A stretch of 64,000 bases of DNA from Portulaca oleracea (Eukaryota; Streptophyta; Magnoliopsida; Caryophyllales; Portulacaceae): the NCBI GenBank assembly GCA_029582165.1, contig CM055882.1:12726501-12790500 (forward strand). Direction: 5' to 3'. The notes beneath the pieces are model-generated. The model made no database searches. It had not been told where the DNA came from and saw nothing but the letters and a program-made list of their open reading frames with translations. A program made the translations under genes and the position numbers. This document shows, piece by piece, positions 54,509 through 64,000 of this stretch. The stretch's first letter is position 1. Every line of letters begins with the position of its first letter.

Positions 54509-56802
54509 AACTTGAGATGTTGTGTTGCATCTGAAAAGCTGTTACACTGTGTCTCAGATAAGTACAGGACCAATTGATGAGATTGATCTCCTCAGGGAGC
54601 AGAAAAAGATCCTCTCCGGGGAGGTTGCTCTGCATTCAAGTGCTTTAAAGCGTTTGTCTGAAGAAGCAACAAAGAAACCCAAGGATGAGAAAATCCATGT
54701 AAGATGCTATTTCTTCTTTACCTGCTCTAGACCTTTGCTGTGAAGAAAGTTCATTAAAAAAAGTTTAAAACTAATCGTGTTGCATATTTGAATTTAAGGA
54801 GGAAATAAGGAGACTGAGAGAAGATATTAGAGCCAAAAATGAACAAATAGGTTCTTTAGAGAAGCAAATTGCTGAGACTGCTGTTGCAAACTATGACAAG
54901 ATGGACAAATCTGAGATGTCACAAGTGGACTTCCTATCATTACTCATGACTCTGTGAGCTCCCTGATATTCAAACACATATCTAAAAACCCTCTTTTATG
55001 GTTTTTGTTTCAGACTATTGCTGATCTTGTCAACCAACTTAACGAGAAAACTTTTGAACTTGAGGTAATGAATTGCTTTACAATTTTTTACTTTTTATTT
55101 TGTGTGTGTGTATGTCTGTTTTGTTTTGTTTTTTTTTGTGTGTGTGTGTTGGGGGGGGGGGGGGGGAATGCAAGATCTTTTGCATCTGCCCATATTCTTG
55201 ATCTTCCTGACATGTCATTTGCACATGTAACTGTCATCTGCCTCTCATCTTTCTTCCCGTTTGCTACCTTTCTCCCTGACACTTGAATTCAGCTTCTCTT
55301 CTCACAGATTGTTCTCAAACTTCTCATGGAAGTAATGTTTGTCATGATAATCCCCTTTCTCTTGTGCAGGTTAAAACGGCAGATAATAGTATTATTCAAG
55401 AGCAGCTAAACCAGAAGGTACTAAACCAGCCCATGTTTACTTTGTCGCTTTTGTGATCGATTCTTGCATTGATATCCAAATAAATCTAATGTACATATTT
55501 TCTGCTTACCAGATCTGCGAGTGTGAAACACTGAAGGCAGAGGTTAGCTCCTTGAAGAAGCAACTTTCTGATTCTCCAAACCCGAGCAGGATATTGTCAG
55601 TATCCGGTGGAGTTGAGATAAACAAGGAAACTGTATCCATGAATGACACAAGCAGAGAAAAGTTGCTTCTTCGTGCTCAGGTAACGTGCTTCCTTTTGCA
55701 CAAATCATGATGTTTTTGCCTTACTTTGATGTCATTATGCATCAGAGGACTAATTTATGCTGCCACTGCTTAAAATACTACTATTCCAATTTCAAGAATT
55801 GGTCTAGTGGCCTGCATAGACACCCTTCACGGAATCACGGGGATTTACTTCCTAGTTGCAGTCATTTTAGAGGATTCCAGAACGCTGTTTCGTGATAAAT
55901 CTAGCATTGAAAAAGGCATAACAAATTCATCCGACCTGTCTCGAATAAACAAATCATGTGTTTGTCAGTTTACTTGTTCATGCTATGCTTATTATACAGG
56001 TCTTCAGCTGACCAATAACACATGAGCAACTGAACCTTATTGTTAATTCACACGGTCCAATATTTTATCACCCTGAATATAGGGGTTTTTAGTTTTTACC
56101 AATTGGTGGTGTACATGATTATATGTTCAGTGAAATAAACTGCATAATTTCCTTATTTAAAAAAGGAAATACACAGTTCATGGTTCAATGATCACTGAAT
56201 AGCAAATGTTAGCCTGAAATGGTCCAAGATTCTTCGAGTCTATCTCAAAAACTCTCCCATCTCTTATGTTTAACCAGAGCACTGAAATCGAAGAACTAAA
56301 GCAGCAACTAACGGAGCTGAACGAGTCAAAAGAGCAGCTAGAACACCGAAACAAGAAGCTGGCAGAGGAAAGTTCATACGCCAAAGGATTAGCCTCCGCT
56401 GCTGCAGTTGAACTGAAGGCCTTATCCGAGGAGGTTGCCAAGCTAATGAACCAAAACGAAAGGCTGGCGACCGAACTCACTTGTCTGAAAACATCCCCCA
56501 CTCTTCCGCGTAGGTCAGTTGGGGCAGCAGCTAGAAACGGGAGGAAAGAGACCCTCTCATCAGACCTTAAGAAAGAGGTGGCAATCAGAAGGGAGAGAGA
56601 ACTCGCATACGAAGCCACCCTCCAAGAACAAGACCAACGAGAGGCCCAACTGCAAAGGAAAGTTGAAGAATCCAAACAAAGAGAAGCCTACTTAGAGAAT
56701 GAACTCGCTAACATGTGGCTTCTTGTTGCCAAGCTAAAGAAATCAGCCAACTGTGATGCGTCTGACATATCGGGGGACACTCCAAAATCTGACAATTGGT
56801 AA
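45526..56802 (+). CDS. Kinesin motor protein, KIN-7 subfamily (MKRP/CENP-E-like)
   Basis: Coding exons: 45526-45716, 45823-45920, 47117-47206, 47863-47915, 48690-48755, 48830-48883, 49014-49073, 49422-49500, 50435-50502, 50621-50683, 50802-50906, 51375-51479, 51690-51797, 51873-52019, 52817-52999, 53084-53242, 54170-54397, 54558-54698, 54799-54924, 55014-55064, 55370-55417, 55513-55680, 56278-56802. All introns are GT..AG and the sum is 2916 bases (971 residues plus stop) in one frame. The motor domain covers residues of about 54-375: P-loop GVTSSGKT (133-140), switch I NLLSSRSH (241-248), switch II DLAGSE (278-283). A neck and long coiled coils follow ([12 protein letters not shown]; the last exon is heptad-rich), ending [14 protein letters not shown]. 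The Ser/Lys-rich 53-residue N-terminus could be a targeting peptide, as reported for some KIN-7 members. It would use ATP to move along microtubules. There is no C-terminal RING finger. All key residues are present, so it is probably functional. Confidence 0.95.
52370..52490 (-). repeat. Possible tRNA-derived SINE fragment in a kinesin intron
   Basis: The minus strand has GGTTGGTCCTAGTGGTTTGG (box A-like) followed about 35 bases later by GATCTCAAGTTTGAGGC (box B-like). This is the head layout of plant SINEs. No TSD or tail was established. Confidence 0.4.
54456..54507. repeat. (TG)n microsatellite in a kinesin intron
   Basis: About 26 TG units, 50 bases upstream of the exon starting at 54558. 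Confidence 0.95.
55151..55166. repeat. Run of 16 G in a kinesin intron
   Basis: A homopolymer of G follows a (TG)n run. It could form a G-quadruplex in the transcript and is prone to length error in sequencing. Confidence 0.9.
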
Positions 56803-57520
56803 CTTTTCGGCCTGTCTATATAACACCATTAGATTTGCTTGTGAATGTACAAATGTTGTGTGTGTGTGTGAGAGAGAGCTTGTAAATTTGAAAAGTAGTG
56901 TTGGTTAATCACATAATCTTAGGGGTTGCCATCAACAGATTCACTAATGAGTTTTTTTTTTTTGAAATGGGGTTGGTTTGTTTCCGATTTGAGTTGGTTT
57001 TTGTATAGGCAAGTTTCCTAAATCTATCATCTACAATTGTAATATCTGGTAAGATGGTATTTTGTGAACTCCCCTGGAAATTGGGGATATGATTTTTGGG
57101 TGAGTTAAGTTGTTCTAAATGTCATAACAAAGTTTTGTTGATACTTTTGGTTGTACACTTTTTGGATTACTTAGTCCAGGCAGAGACTTGTGTGGTGTCA
57201 GCTCATCATGAATGGGCAGAAATGGCCAATGCTCTGAGTCTGACGATCACTTGCTGTGGGAAAAATGTCACAAACATACCATTTGATGTATATATGGTTT
57301 GACAAGAATCTTCGTGGTCATACAAGTGCATTCATGCCGAAGTTTATATTTTATGACCAGATATACTATTCTTGATCACCAAATTTACTTGGACTTCTAT
57401 AATATAAGCATAAGCATTGCTTTTGAAAATTAACCTGAATTTCTATAAGAATTGCTTTATAAATAACTCATGATAGCCAATCACCTCTTGTTTGAGTGAC
57501 AAAATGTCTACTTTCTATCC
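56803..57520 (+). other. 3' UTR and flank of the kinesin gene
   Basis: A short TGTGTG run is followed by GAGAGAGAG near 56860. No further gene seen. Confidence 0.6.
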
Positions 57521-57849
57521 TTGTCTTTATAAATAATACAATAGACTTTAGGGGCATTGAACAATAATACAATGAACTTTTTTGTGAATTCTAATACACT
57601 AAACTTTAAGGGTATTGGACAATAATGCACCTGGAATAATTGTGATAGTGGTTGACTTGGTGGCGGCCCTACTTTGAGGTATCTTTTTTTCCTTTTTTTA
57701 AAAAAAATAATAATCATACTGCTTATGTGTAGTTTCTCACATGGAAAATTTTTTTTCTAAAAAAAGAAAAACGACACCTCAAAGTAGAACCACCATCGGA
57801 ATTGTTCTGGGTGCATTATTGTCTAATACCCTCAAAGTTTAGTGTATTT

Positions 57850-57868
57850 GTAACGCCGCGGCCCGGGT
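57850..57868 (-). repeat. Tiny Cassandra LTR end remnant
   Basis: TGTAACGCCGCGGCCCGGG matches the terminal 19 or so bases of a Cassandra LTR, with a small internal loss. It sits at the same place in the first tandem core as the solo LTR does in the second core. Confidence 0.7.
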
Positions 57869-58093
57869 GGAACAATTTTGATGGTTGTTGACTTGGTGGC
57901 GGCCTTACTTTGAGGTATCTTTTTTTCAAAAAAAATATATTAATCATCCTGCTTATGTGTAGTTTCTAACATGGCAAATTTTTTTTCTAAAAAAAGAAAA
58001 ACGACACCTCAAAGTAGAACCACCACCAAGTCAACCACCACCGAAATTGTTCTGGGTGCATTACTGTGTAATACCCTCAAAGTTTAGAGTATT

Positions 58094-58386
58094 TGTAACG
58101 ACTCAGCCCTCCCGGGCTGCCGACATTACCGGGAACGACTTCAAGGATAGCTGACTGGCCCCACAAATCACCATGAGTCTTTCCAGCGTACTTCGTCCTC
58201 GCTCACACGCTGTCTGGGAAAACTTTCCAGGAGGTCACCCATCCTAATACTACTTCTAGCCAAGCACGCTTAACTGAGGAGTTCCCAACGGATGAGCTAC
58301 CATAAAAGAAGATGCACCTTGGTGATATAAGTAGTCATTTCAATCCTTTTAAGCCACACTTTAATCCACATATCTGGGGTATTACA
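58094..58386 (-). mobile_element. Solo Cassandra LTR
   Basis: A single 293-base Cassandra LTR in reverse orientation, the same length as the LTRs at 29207 and 29636. It runs from TGTAACGACTC to GGGGTATTACA, with the 5S-derived segment (CAAGCACGCTTAACTGAGGAG near 58260). Flanks GTATT and ATATT match at 4 of 5 positions. No internal domain or second LTR, so it probably arose by LTR-LTR recombination. Confidence 0.93.
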
Positions 58387-58489
58387 ATATTAGAGTCCAA
58401 AAAAAGTTCAGTACATTGTTGTCCAATACCTCTAAAATTTAGTGTATTATCATCTAAAAATCCATAAATAAAACTATCACTTTACCTCA

Positions 58490-58960
58490 TATTATAAATA
58501 GAAAAATTAGATTCTAATAATCCCTACTTTGGCCAATTTAACGATAATAATCCATTGTTTGTTTCTGTACGTGGGTGCCCCAAAAATATTTTTTTGAACC
58601 ACAGCCAAGTTAAGAGGTTGTGACTCGGTGTTTTGCTGATTACACGTCCAGAAGTGTGCTCGCCCGAAATTATGTGGTTTGACTTGACACGTGGATTCTA
58701 TGTAAGCCTAAATACACATGTCTACCCGTGTCCCCCCCCCCCTCCTTAGTAAAAAATAACTCTCTCTCCTCTCCCTTCTATCTCCACAGGGAAAAATAAT
58801 ACTCCCTCCTTTTCAGTCTCTCTCACTCCCTCGATTACATTTCCCATCTTCATTTTCTATGTATACGCTCAAGCAGTCTTCTTCTTCCTCTTTCCTTAAT
58901 TTGACGGAAGAACCCTAATTCCAAAATACCCCTTTCGCGAATAGGGTTTGTAGCGAGTGA
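58490..58960. other. Transposon-end-like sequence and leader of the GRF relic
   Basis: TTAGATTCTAATAATCCCTACTTTGG near 58506 matches the terminal sequence of the inverted-repeat unit at 6098-6629. CT-rich leader sequence follows. No coding frame before 58960. Confidence 0.6.
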
Positions 58961-59690
58961 ATGAGTGGAAATGAGTGTTCTTCCTCGTCGAATACAGGGT
59001 CATGGCCAAAATGCAAGCACAACTTATGCGCTACTTATCAGATGTGTACCAACAACGGACCAAACGACGAGAGAAATTTTATGGTTGCCCCTTGTGGAAG
59101 GTGTGGGTAGCTGGGAAAGGCATTTCAAATTAGAATGTTTAAACTTGTTCAGTTGAGGTTTGTAATTTTAAAATCTACCAATCTTGGAATGAATCTGTTT
59201 GACATGATAAAAAAAATGAAGTGGATGTTTTTCAAGTGGACCAATAATGCCCAAACTAGTTGGGAGGACTACAACGAGGACTTGGAGAGGAGGATAGTTG
59301 ATTTGTTTTGTGAAAATGGATTGTTAAAGCTACATAATTTAAAGATGAAGAAGAAGATGAAGAAAGACAAGATGAGAAGGACAAAAACTCAAGAAGAATT
59401 GAAGATTGTGAAGAAATAACTATTTTGTCGGAAAGTGAGGGCCTTTGAGAAGTTAGGTGTGGTGCAATTTTGCATTTACATTGCCTTGATTTTGGTAGGT
59501 ATTGTTTTAGGCGGAATCATTTAAGGCATTACTTGGATGATGTTAGTTGTTGGGGACACTTTGCGCTGTGGTTGTTGGCAATCAATGGTATAATGCATTG
59601 CTTTAGACGGGATCATTTAAAGCACCTATTTTGCAAGGAATCATATCAAAAATTGTATCTCAATTTGGCGAATCTAATGAATGAAGTGTA
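58960..59690 (+). pseudogene. GRF-type zinc-finger protein relic
   Basis: Pieces in shifting frames match the small plant GRF zinc-finger proteins often found next to transposons. These are RREKFYGCPLWK (near 59070), FFKWTNNAQTSWEDYNEDLERRI (59135-59419), a Lys-rich coiled region and a membrane-like segment FCIYIALILVGIVLGGII (near 59470-59525). At least two frame changes are needed, so it is broken. The cysteine set of the finger is incomplete. Its role is unknown. It may be cargo of the surrounding Mutator-like element, but this is inferred from position only. Confidence 0.65.
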
Positions 59691-60490
59691 GTTAGTGAAC
59701 ATGACTTTGTATCTTAATGTACCTTGAATGTACTCAAGAAATGAGTTTATATTCCATTGTTGCAGATGTTCTCTCAAACTTAGTAGATCCAAGTAACAAA
59801 TTGTACATCAATAAACTATTTTATAAGTTATTACAAACAAATAATACAAAAATTGCAAATATATTTGAATAATACCAAGTTCTAGAAATTGTATGCAAGT
59901 AATCCTTAGTTTTCAAAATTGGATTTCAGTGGTTCAATTTTAACAATGTGGATTTTCAGTGGTCCATTTCATTCAGTAATTAACAAACCCTAAACACATA
60001 CAACTTCAACGACAATGACATAAAATTAGAACCACAACAAGTCAAAATCGCAACTAAACATAAATGTTGCCAATGTTTGGGTTGGTTTTGCAAAAGTATT
60101 ACAACACTAAGTGTTACAAATGCTTTCACGAAGTTACATTGATCTAGTTAGTGTCAGCTTGAAACCATTTCTCCCAAAAATTGCATTCATCAAGTTACTA
60201 ACAGGAATATAGCTCACTGCCCAAAACTATATATGTGACTGCCCAACCAAAGGAATCCTAGTGCGATCCTCCATGTGGTTGGATGCTACTTGCAAGTTGC
60301 AACTAAAGCTCGGAAGCACATGATATGTGGTTCCAATTGTTGGGTATTGTCCTAGGAAATGCCCTACATTGAGGGAAAAAACCTGGTCCTAATTAATAAT
60401 GCTTGGTAGGTGAGTTTCTAAATGAGTGTATAAGTTTAAATATTTTTTATTTTAATTAAATAATTCCAACAAAAGTGGATCTGCTGCCAT
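59691..60490. other. Non-coding interval
   Basis: Contains phrases such as TTTCAGTGGTCC and GTAATCC (59890-59970), like those in the subterminal parts of the inverted-repeat families here. No coding sequence. Confidence 0.5.
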
Positions 60491-60499
60491 AAAAAGGAT

Positions 60500-61810
60500 T
60501 AAAGCTAACTAATTGAGATGAAATGGTTGCAATTTCTTCTTCCCCTACTCTTTCTCCCATTCCTCCTCCCCTGCCTCTTCCAATAGTAGCCGTTGGAGTT
60601 GCATTTGCTCTTGGTAGTTTTCTTTGCGTGTCGCGCCCCTTTCGTTGTTGTTGTATAACTGGGATAGCCTAATCCTTTTGAGGAAAACTCTTGAATTATG
60701 GCCAGTACCACCACATTTCTTGCAGGCCATTTGTTTTCCATGCTTGTTGATCCTGTCACTGTTCTTAGGTTCCTCATGAGGGTCATTCCTCCTGTTCTTT
60801 TGTGGCTTACCTAGTATGATTCTAATAGCCGGAGACTCAAGTGGTAGATCTGCAGTTGGCCAGTGCCTTTCACCCAAGGAGATATTGCACTCGAGTATGC
60901 TTTCATGTACTTCTCTTTCTTTAACTAAGGGTGGATGTAGGATTCAACATCCACTTTCGAAGGCTACAATAGCTATGACATCATGACATATGATCTCTGC
61001 TAGATCTCACTTCCTAAAGGTGCAACTCCTAGTTGGCATGTCAACCAACAGCTGGTCCATCCCATCATCTACCTAGAGGCAATCAATGGTTGGAATAGTT
61101 TGATTTTGATGTAGAGCAAATTATTTCTCTTTTTTCAAGGCGACATTGAGCCTAGGGCATATTTCATCATCCGAAGCACCTTCCATTGCAGATCTCTTGG
61201 AAAACTTTCTTTCAATTATTGATTGCCTTAGATGAATGCATTGTTTTTCCCTAACTTGTATTATATAACCATTGAAGGTCCCCACAATGTTTTCGACTGC
61301 AACCTCACAATTTGTATCTGTACTCATGAAGACCCTATAGAATCTTTTGGGATTATACTTAACAAAATCCTTTGGTGTCTCTAAAAATTCTTTTTGAAGG
61401 TTTTTTTATAGCTTCGTTGAGTCAACTTCATTATATGCCTTGACACATGCCAAAACAACAATTTAAGCTCCTCACCCATGTGATTTTTCTTCCCATTTGC
61501 TGCATACACATGTAAGGGAGTGACAACTCCAATTTTGATGGACTAAAATTTAATTTACCTAATGTCAGAATGGGCAGTTACCCTAGAAAGTATGCATGAC
61601 ACAATAGATGACATTATCGTGTAGTCGTCTGAGAAAACAACCAATCCAGTACCATTTGTCCCTCCCAGAAAATCTGCCAGATTCCCAAGAAACTAATCCC
61701 AACTGTTGTTGTTCTTACCTTTAGTGATGAATAATTGGGAAAATTTGGTTGTTCTCATTTGTTCCCACATCAGCTATGAGTCATCACCTACAAGCATCCA
61801 TAGTTATTAA
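60500..61810 (-). pseudogene. Mutator-like (MULE) transposase relic
   Basis: On the minus strand from about 61500: LKLLFWHVSRHIMKLTQ, then KDFVKYNPKRFYRVFMSTDTNCEVAVENIVGTFNGYI (near 61330-61250), then a SWIM zinc-finger-like stretch (CTFRK...ICHDVIAI near 61020-60970). After that come HWPTADLPLESPAI, a GKPQKNRRNDP linker and a CCHC knuckle (CKKCGGTGHNSRVF near 60700). This is the C-terminal layout of plant MuDR-type transposases. The DDE core is not visible, and stops and frame changes are frequent. It would have cut and moved Mutator-like elements; now inactive. Confidence 0.82.
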
Positions 61811-61869
61811 CATTGAATTGTTGTTTTGGACTACCGACATACATTGAGTTCAAGTTGGGACCATAATAA

Positions 61870-62035
61870 CACAGTTATTATATTATGAGACACCAAAATA
61901 CAATAAGTAATTTTATGAGACCACCAGAATACAATCGCTATTTTATGGGACCACTAGAATATAACTAATAATATTATCTAACTACCAGATAGACTTTAAA
62001 TAATTATGGACCAGAATACAATACTTACATAGGAA
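61870..62035. repeat. Short direct repeats TATGAGACCACCAGAATACAAT
   Basis: About four imperfect units of 38-45 bases. The unit core ACCACTAGAATACAA is the reverse complement of the TTGTATTCTAGTGGT phrase in the 6098-6629 element, so it is probably the subterminal part of a related transposon. Confidence 0.6.
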
Positions 62036-62039
62036 TGTC

Positions 62040-63230
62040 CTCAGCAGCCTCGTGACCATTCTCTTTAGGAACCCTCTCATCATCAACAACCTTTAATCAA
62101 TCGCATCCAGCTCAGTCACTTTCCTCTTCCCTTTGATTTTAACTATAAACGAGATAGGATTAACTTAATTAGAATATTTCATCAATTAGGCTTGTATTCT
62201 TAAGATCATCTGCACAATTTGTAGTGTCATTCCCTCCACCATCCAAGACTAAGTAGTATCAACTTGTTTGGGGAGGAACAAAAAGAAGGAAATATATCGT
62301 AAAATCAAGATATTTCCAACATCCTCACAATGCAATGGGCAAATTTTAATTATTTCCTTAAAAGACACCACATTTCCCAAAAAGACATAGAGTGCAATAT
62401 GACGTGCCAAACTTCCACCAAAACAGAGACTTCATATTTGGACGTGTTTCCATAATGGGCTGGCAACATGTGATAACTGGAGGGAGAGGAGACTTGAGGA
62501 GTCGTTTTCTTGTTATTGTACATGGAAATGAGAAAGATTAATCGATTGATTGCCCGAGGAAGGAATAGATTCCTAACTTGCTTCTAATCATCAGATTACT
62601 ATGTCTATATGTAGCCGCAAAAAATTGGATACAACGTTTCTCATCGTCTTATGTATTGTGAATAAAATGCTTCAAGAATATTGATATCCTTGTCAATGGT
62701 AGTTTGTTGTTTCGTTTTTTAATTCACCAACCAAAATCTATACTAACTACGTCTTGATCATGTATATTTGAAGACTTCTATTGCTCCAAATCAACTCTTC
62801 CAGAATCATAAAGGTGGATCGCATGCAAGTGGCCGGAACAAGCCCATCGACTTACGACTTCAACATAACTAACAAAAAGGGAGATTTCAAACTTGGTTAC
62901 AATATAGAGATTTTCATTTGCTATTTATGTCTCCTTTGTAAAAAAAAAGAAAAAAAAGAAAAACCCCATACATCGGCCCTTTTTGTTAAAGATCTAGCTA
63001 GCATCAAAAGATTGAACATAAATAGAATTCCCCTCCCTTCCCTTCCTCTCCCTTCCATTACCTTACCCTCATTTATCGCCCCTTCCTTTTTCTAAATAGA
63101 ATTCAAACACACCGTTAATATCTCTTTAGTTAAGACATGTGCCCTATCCACTACATTTCTTGATACTTTATATATCCTATACATTCGAAAAGTTTTAAGA
63201 CAACTTAATACATCATCTACTAATGCTGCA
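62040..63230. other. Non-coding interval
   Basis: No gene, array or recognised repeat end seen. 63030-63085 is a CCCTTCC-rich stretch. Confidence 0.5.
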
Positions 63231-63239
63231 CATTGAAAG

Positions 63240-63960
63240 TAGCACTCATCTGGTTTGTACAAAAACTTTATGACAGACTCTTGCTATTTCTATTGCATTG
63301 TACATCCCACTTCCAGCTACTTTTAAAGCTAGATATATAGCCTCCAACTCCACTTGTATTGCAGAGAGAGCCAAAAAAGATTTCCCTCCCGAATTTTCAT
63401 TGCCTCCACCATCACATTTAATTAAGATCCATAAAGCTGCCTCCAATCCCGATTCTCATTTCCACGGACCATTGACAATGAATTTCGCTTTTTAGCAATC
63501 TCCGCAGCTTCCGATCTCCAACATATTCGTGAGTAACCCCTTAACCATTTATATCCTTCTTTAATTGATTTGGTGAGATAGATTTTTAGAATATGTTATG
63601 TGATCTCCGTTTTTGAAATTTTCGCCAAATTCCTTATGTTCCAAATTGTCCGAATTACTGAAGTAAATATAAAAAATCTAGTCTCACCATCCTTATCGAT
63701 GTTCATCAAATATTTTAGCCAGTCTTCCGGCCATTATCATCACTCCAAGTCTGTGTATGTATCCTTTAACCCAGGAGGACTAACTTTCCACATATGTCTA
63801 CGAATGCCACAGTCTCTAAACGAATGCGATATAGATTCGATATTCGCATCATGCCAACAATTATTATTCTCTAACAACCCTCTGACTTCTCTAGTTTCTC
63901 CCAGTGGCAATGTGTGCAAAAGATAGGGAGAAGAATGAACTGAGAATTTATTTCATATGA
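63240..63960 (-). pseudogene. LINE fragment: zf-RVT and RNase H
   Basis: On the minus strand: a zf-RVT signature CWHDANIESISHSFRDC...MW (near 63870-63800), a linker (TSVIRTIWNIRNLAKI near 63650), and an RNase H start (GPWKWESG; ILIKCDGGGNE; QVELEAIYLALKVAG, 63470-63246). Frame changes and stops are present. The upstream part lies beyond the window end. No poly-A or TSD was identified at the lower end. Confidence 0.75.
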
Positions 63961-64000
63961 ATGACAAGGAGACCATCAAGGCCTTATATACACTAGCTAG

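Larger units (their letters stand above)
57533..58460. mobile_element. Foldback / long inverted-repeat element with nested Cassandra LTR
   Basis: The left arm (from about 57533, AATAATACAATAGACTTTAG) pairs with the right arm ending near 58460 (read inward: GATAATACACTAAATTTTAG). An inner pair of arms (CTAATACACTAAACTTTAAG against AAATACACTAAACTTTGAG) bounds a repeated core that contains its own hairpin (ACTTTGAGGT...ACCTCAAAGT). The core occurs twice in tandem (about 57640-57868 and 57870-58093). Ends and TSD could not be fixed. The family looks Mutator-like or foldback. Confidence 0.6.

Overview
The window is nuclear DNA of a flowering plant, probably a eudicot. The evidence is AT-rich intergenic DNA, a 23-exon host gene with GT..AG introns, and plant transposon families: Ty1/copia, Ty3/gypsy, Cassandra TRIM, LINEs with an RNase H tail, CACTA, hAT, Mutator-like, Stowaway and Tourist-like elements. 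No bacterial or organellar operon, CRISPR array or tRNA gene was seen.

Layout. 1-15.7 kb is a dense nest. A copia element (minus, cut by the window edge) sits in an old LINE. The same LINE was split by a hAT-like element with an 8-bp target duplication (TSD), and a TA array inside that hAT received a composite inverted-repeat element. Next comes a mini-CACTA (8408-15712, TSD CTA). It holds a 5'-truncated LINE (10-bp TSD, poly-A), which itself holds a nearly full-length copia element (8875-13686, TSD CTATT). 16.4-23.7 kb is a decayed Ty3/gypsy element interrupted by a 1.2-kb block rich in CACGATCGTGC palindromes. 23.7-28.4 kb is repeat debris with a short LINE (16-bp TSD), a Tourist-like MITE and tandem repeats. 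28.4-31.4 kb is the most unusual object: an LTR element without pol that carries part of a host PB1-domain gene, with an intact Cassandra TRIM inserted in that captured gene. A Mutator-like element, a foldback MITE and a Stowaway MITE follow.

Host genes start at 34 kb. One is an intronless nucleolar ribosomal-L1-domain protein gene (34036-35472) with telo-box motifs upstream. Next is a decayed bifunctional nuclease (BFN/DUF151 plus UVR) pseudogene in scattered exons (36162-38808). 38.8-45 kb is mostly non-coding with small MITEs and a possible Helitron end. A KIN-7 subfamily kinesin follows (45526-56802, 23 coding exons, 971 codons plus stop, every junction in phase). Downstream are a foldback element with a solo Cassandra LTR, a GRF-type zinc-finger relic, a decayed Mutator transposase and the 3' part of another LINE.

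Only the L1-domain gene and the kinesin look intact. They share orientation but no visible pathway. All coordinates and joins come from reading the sequence by eye; element ends with matching TSDs are firm, other ends are approximate.
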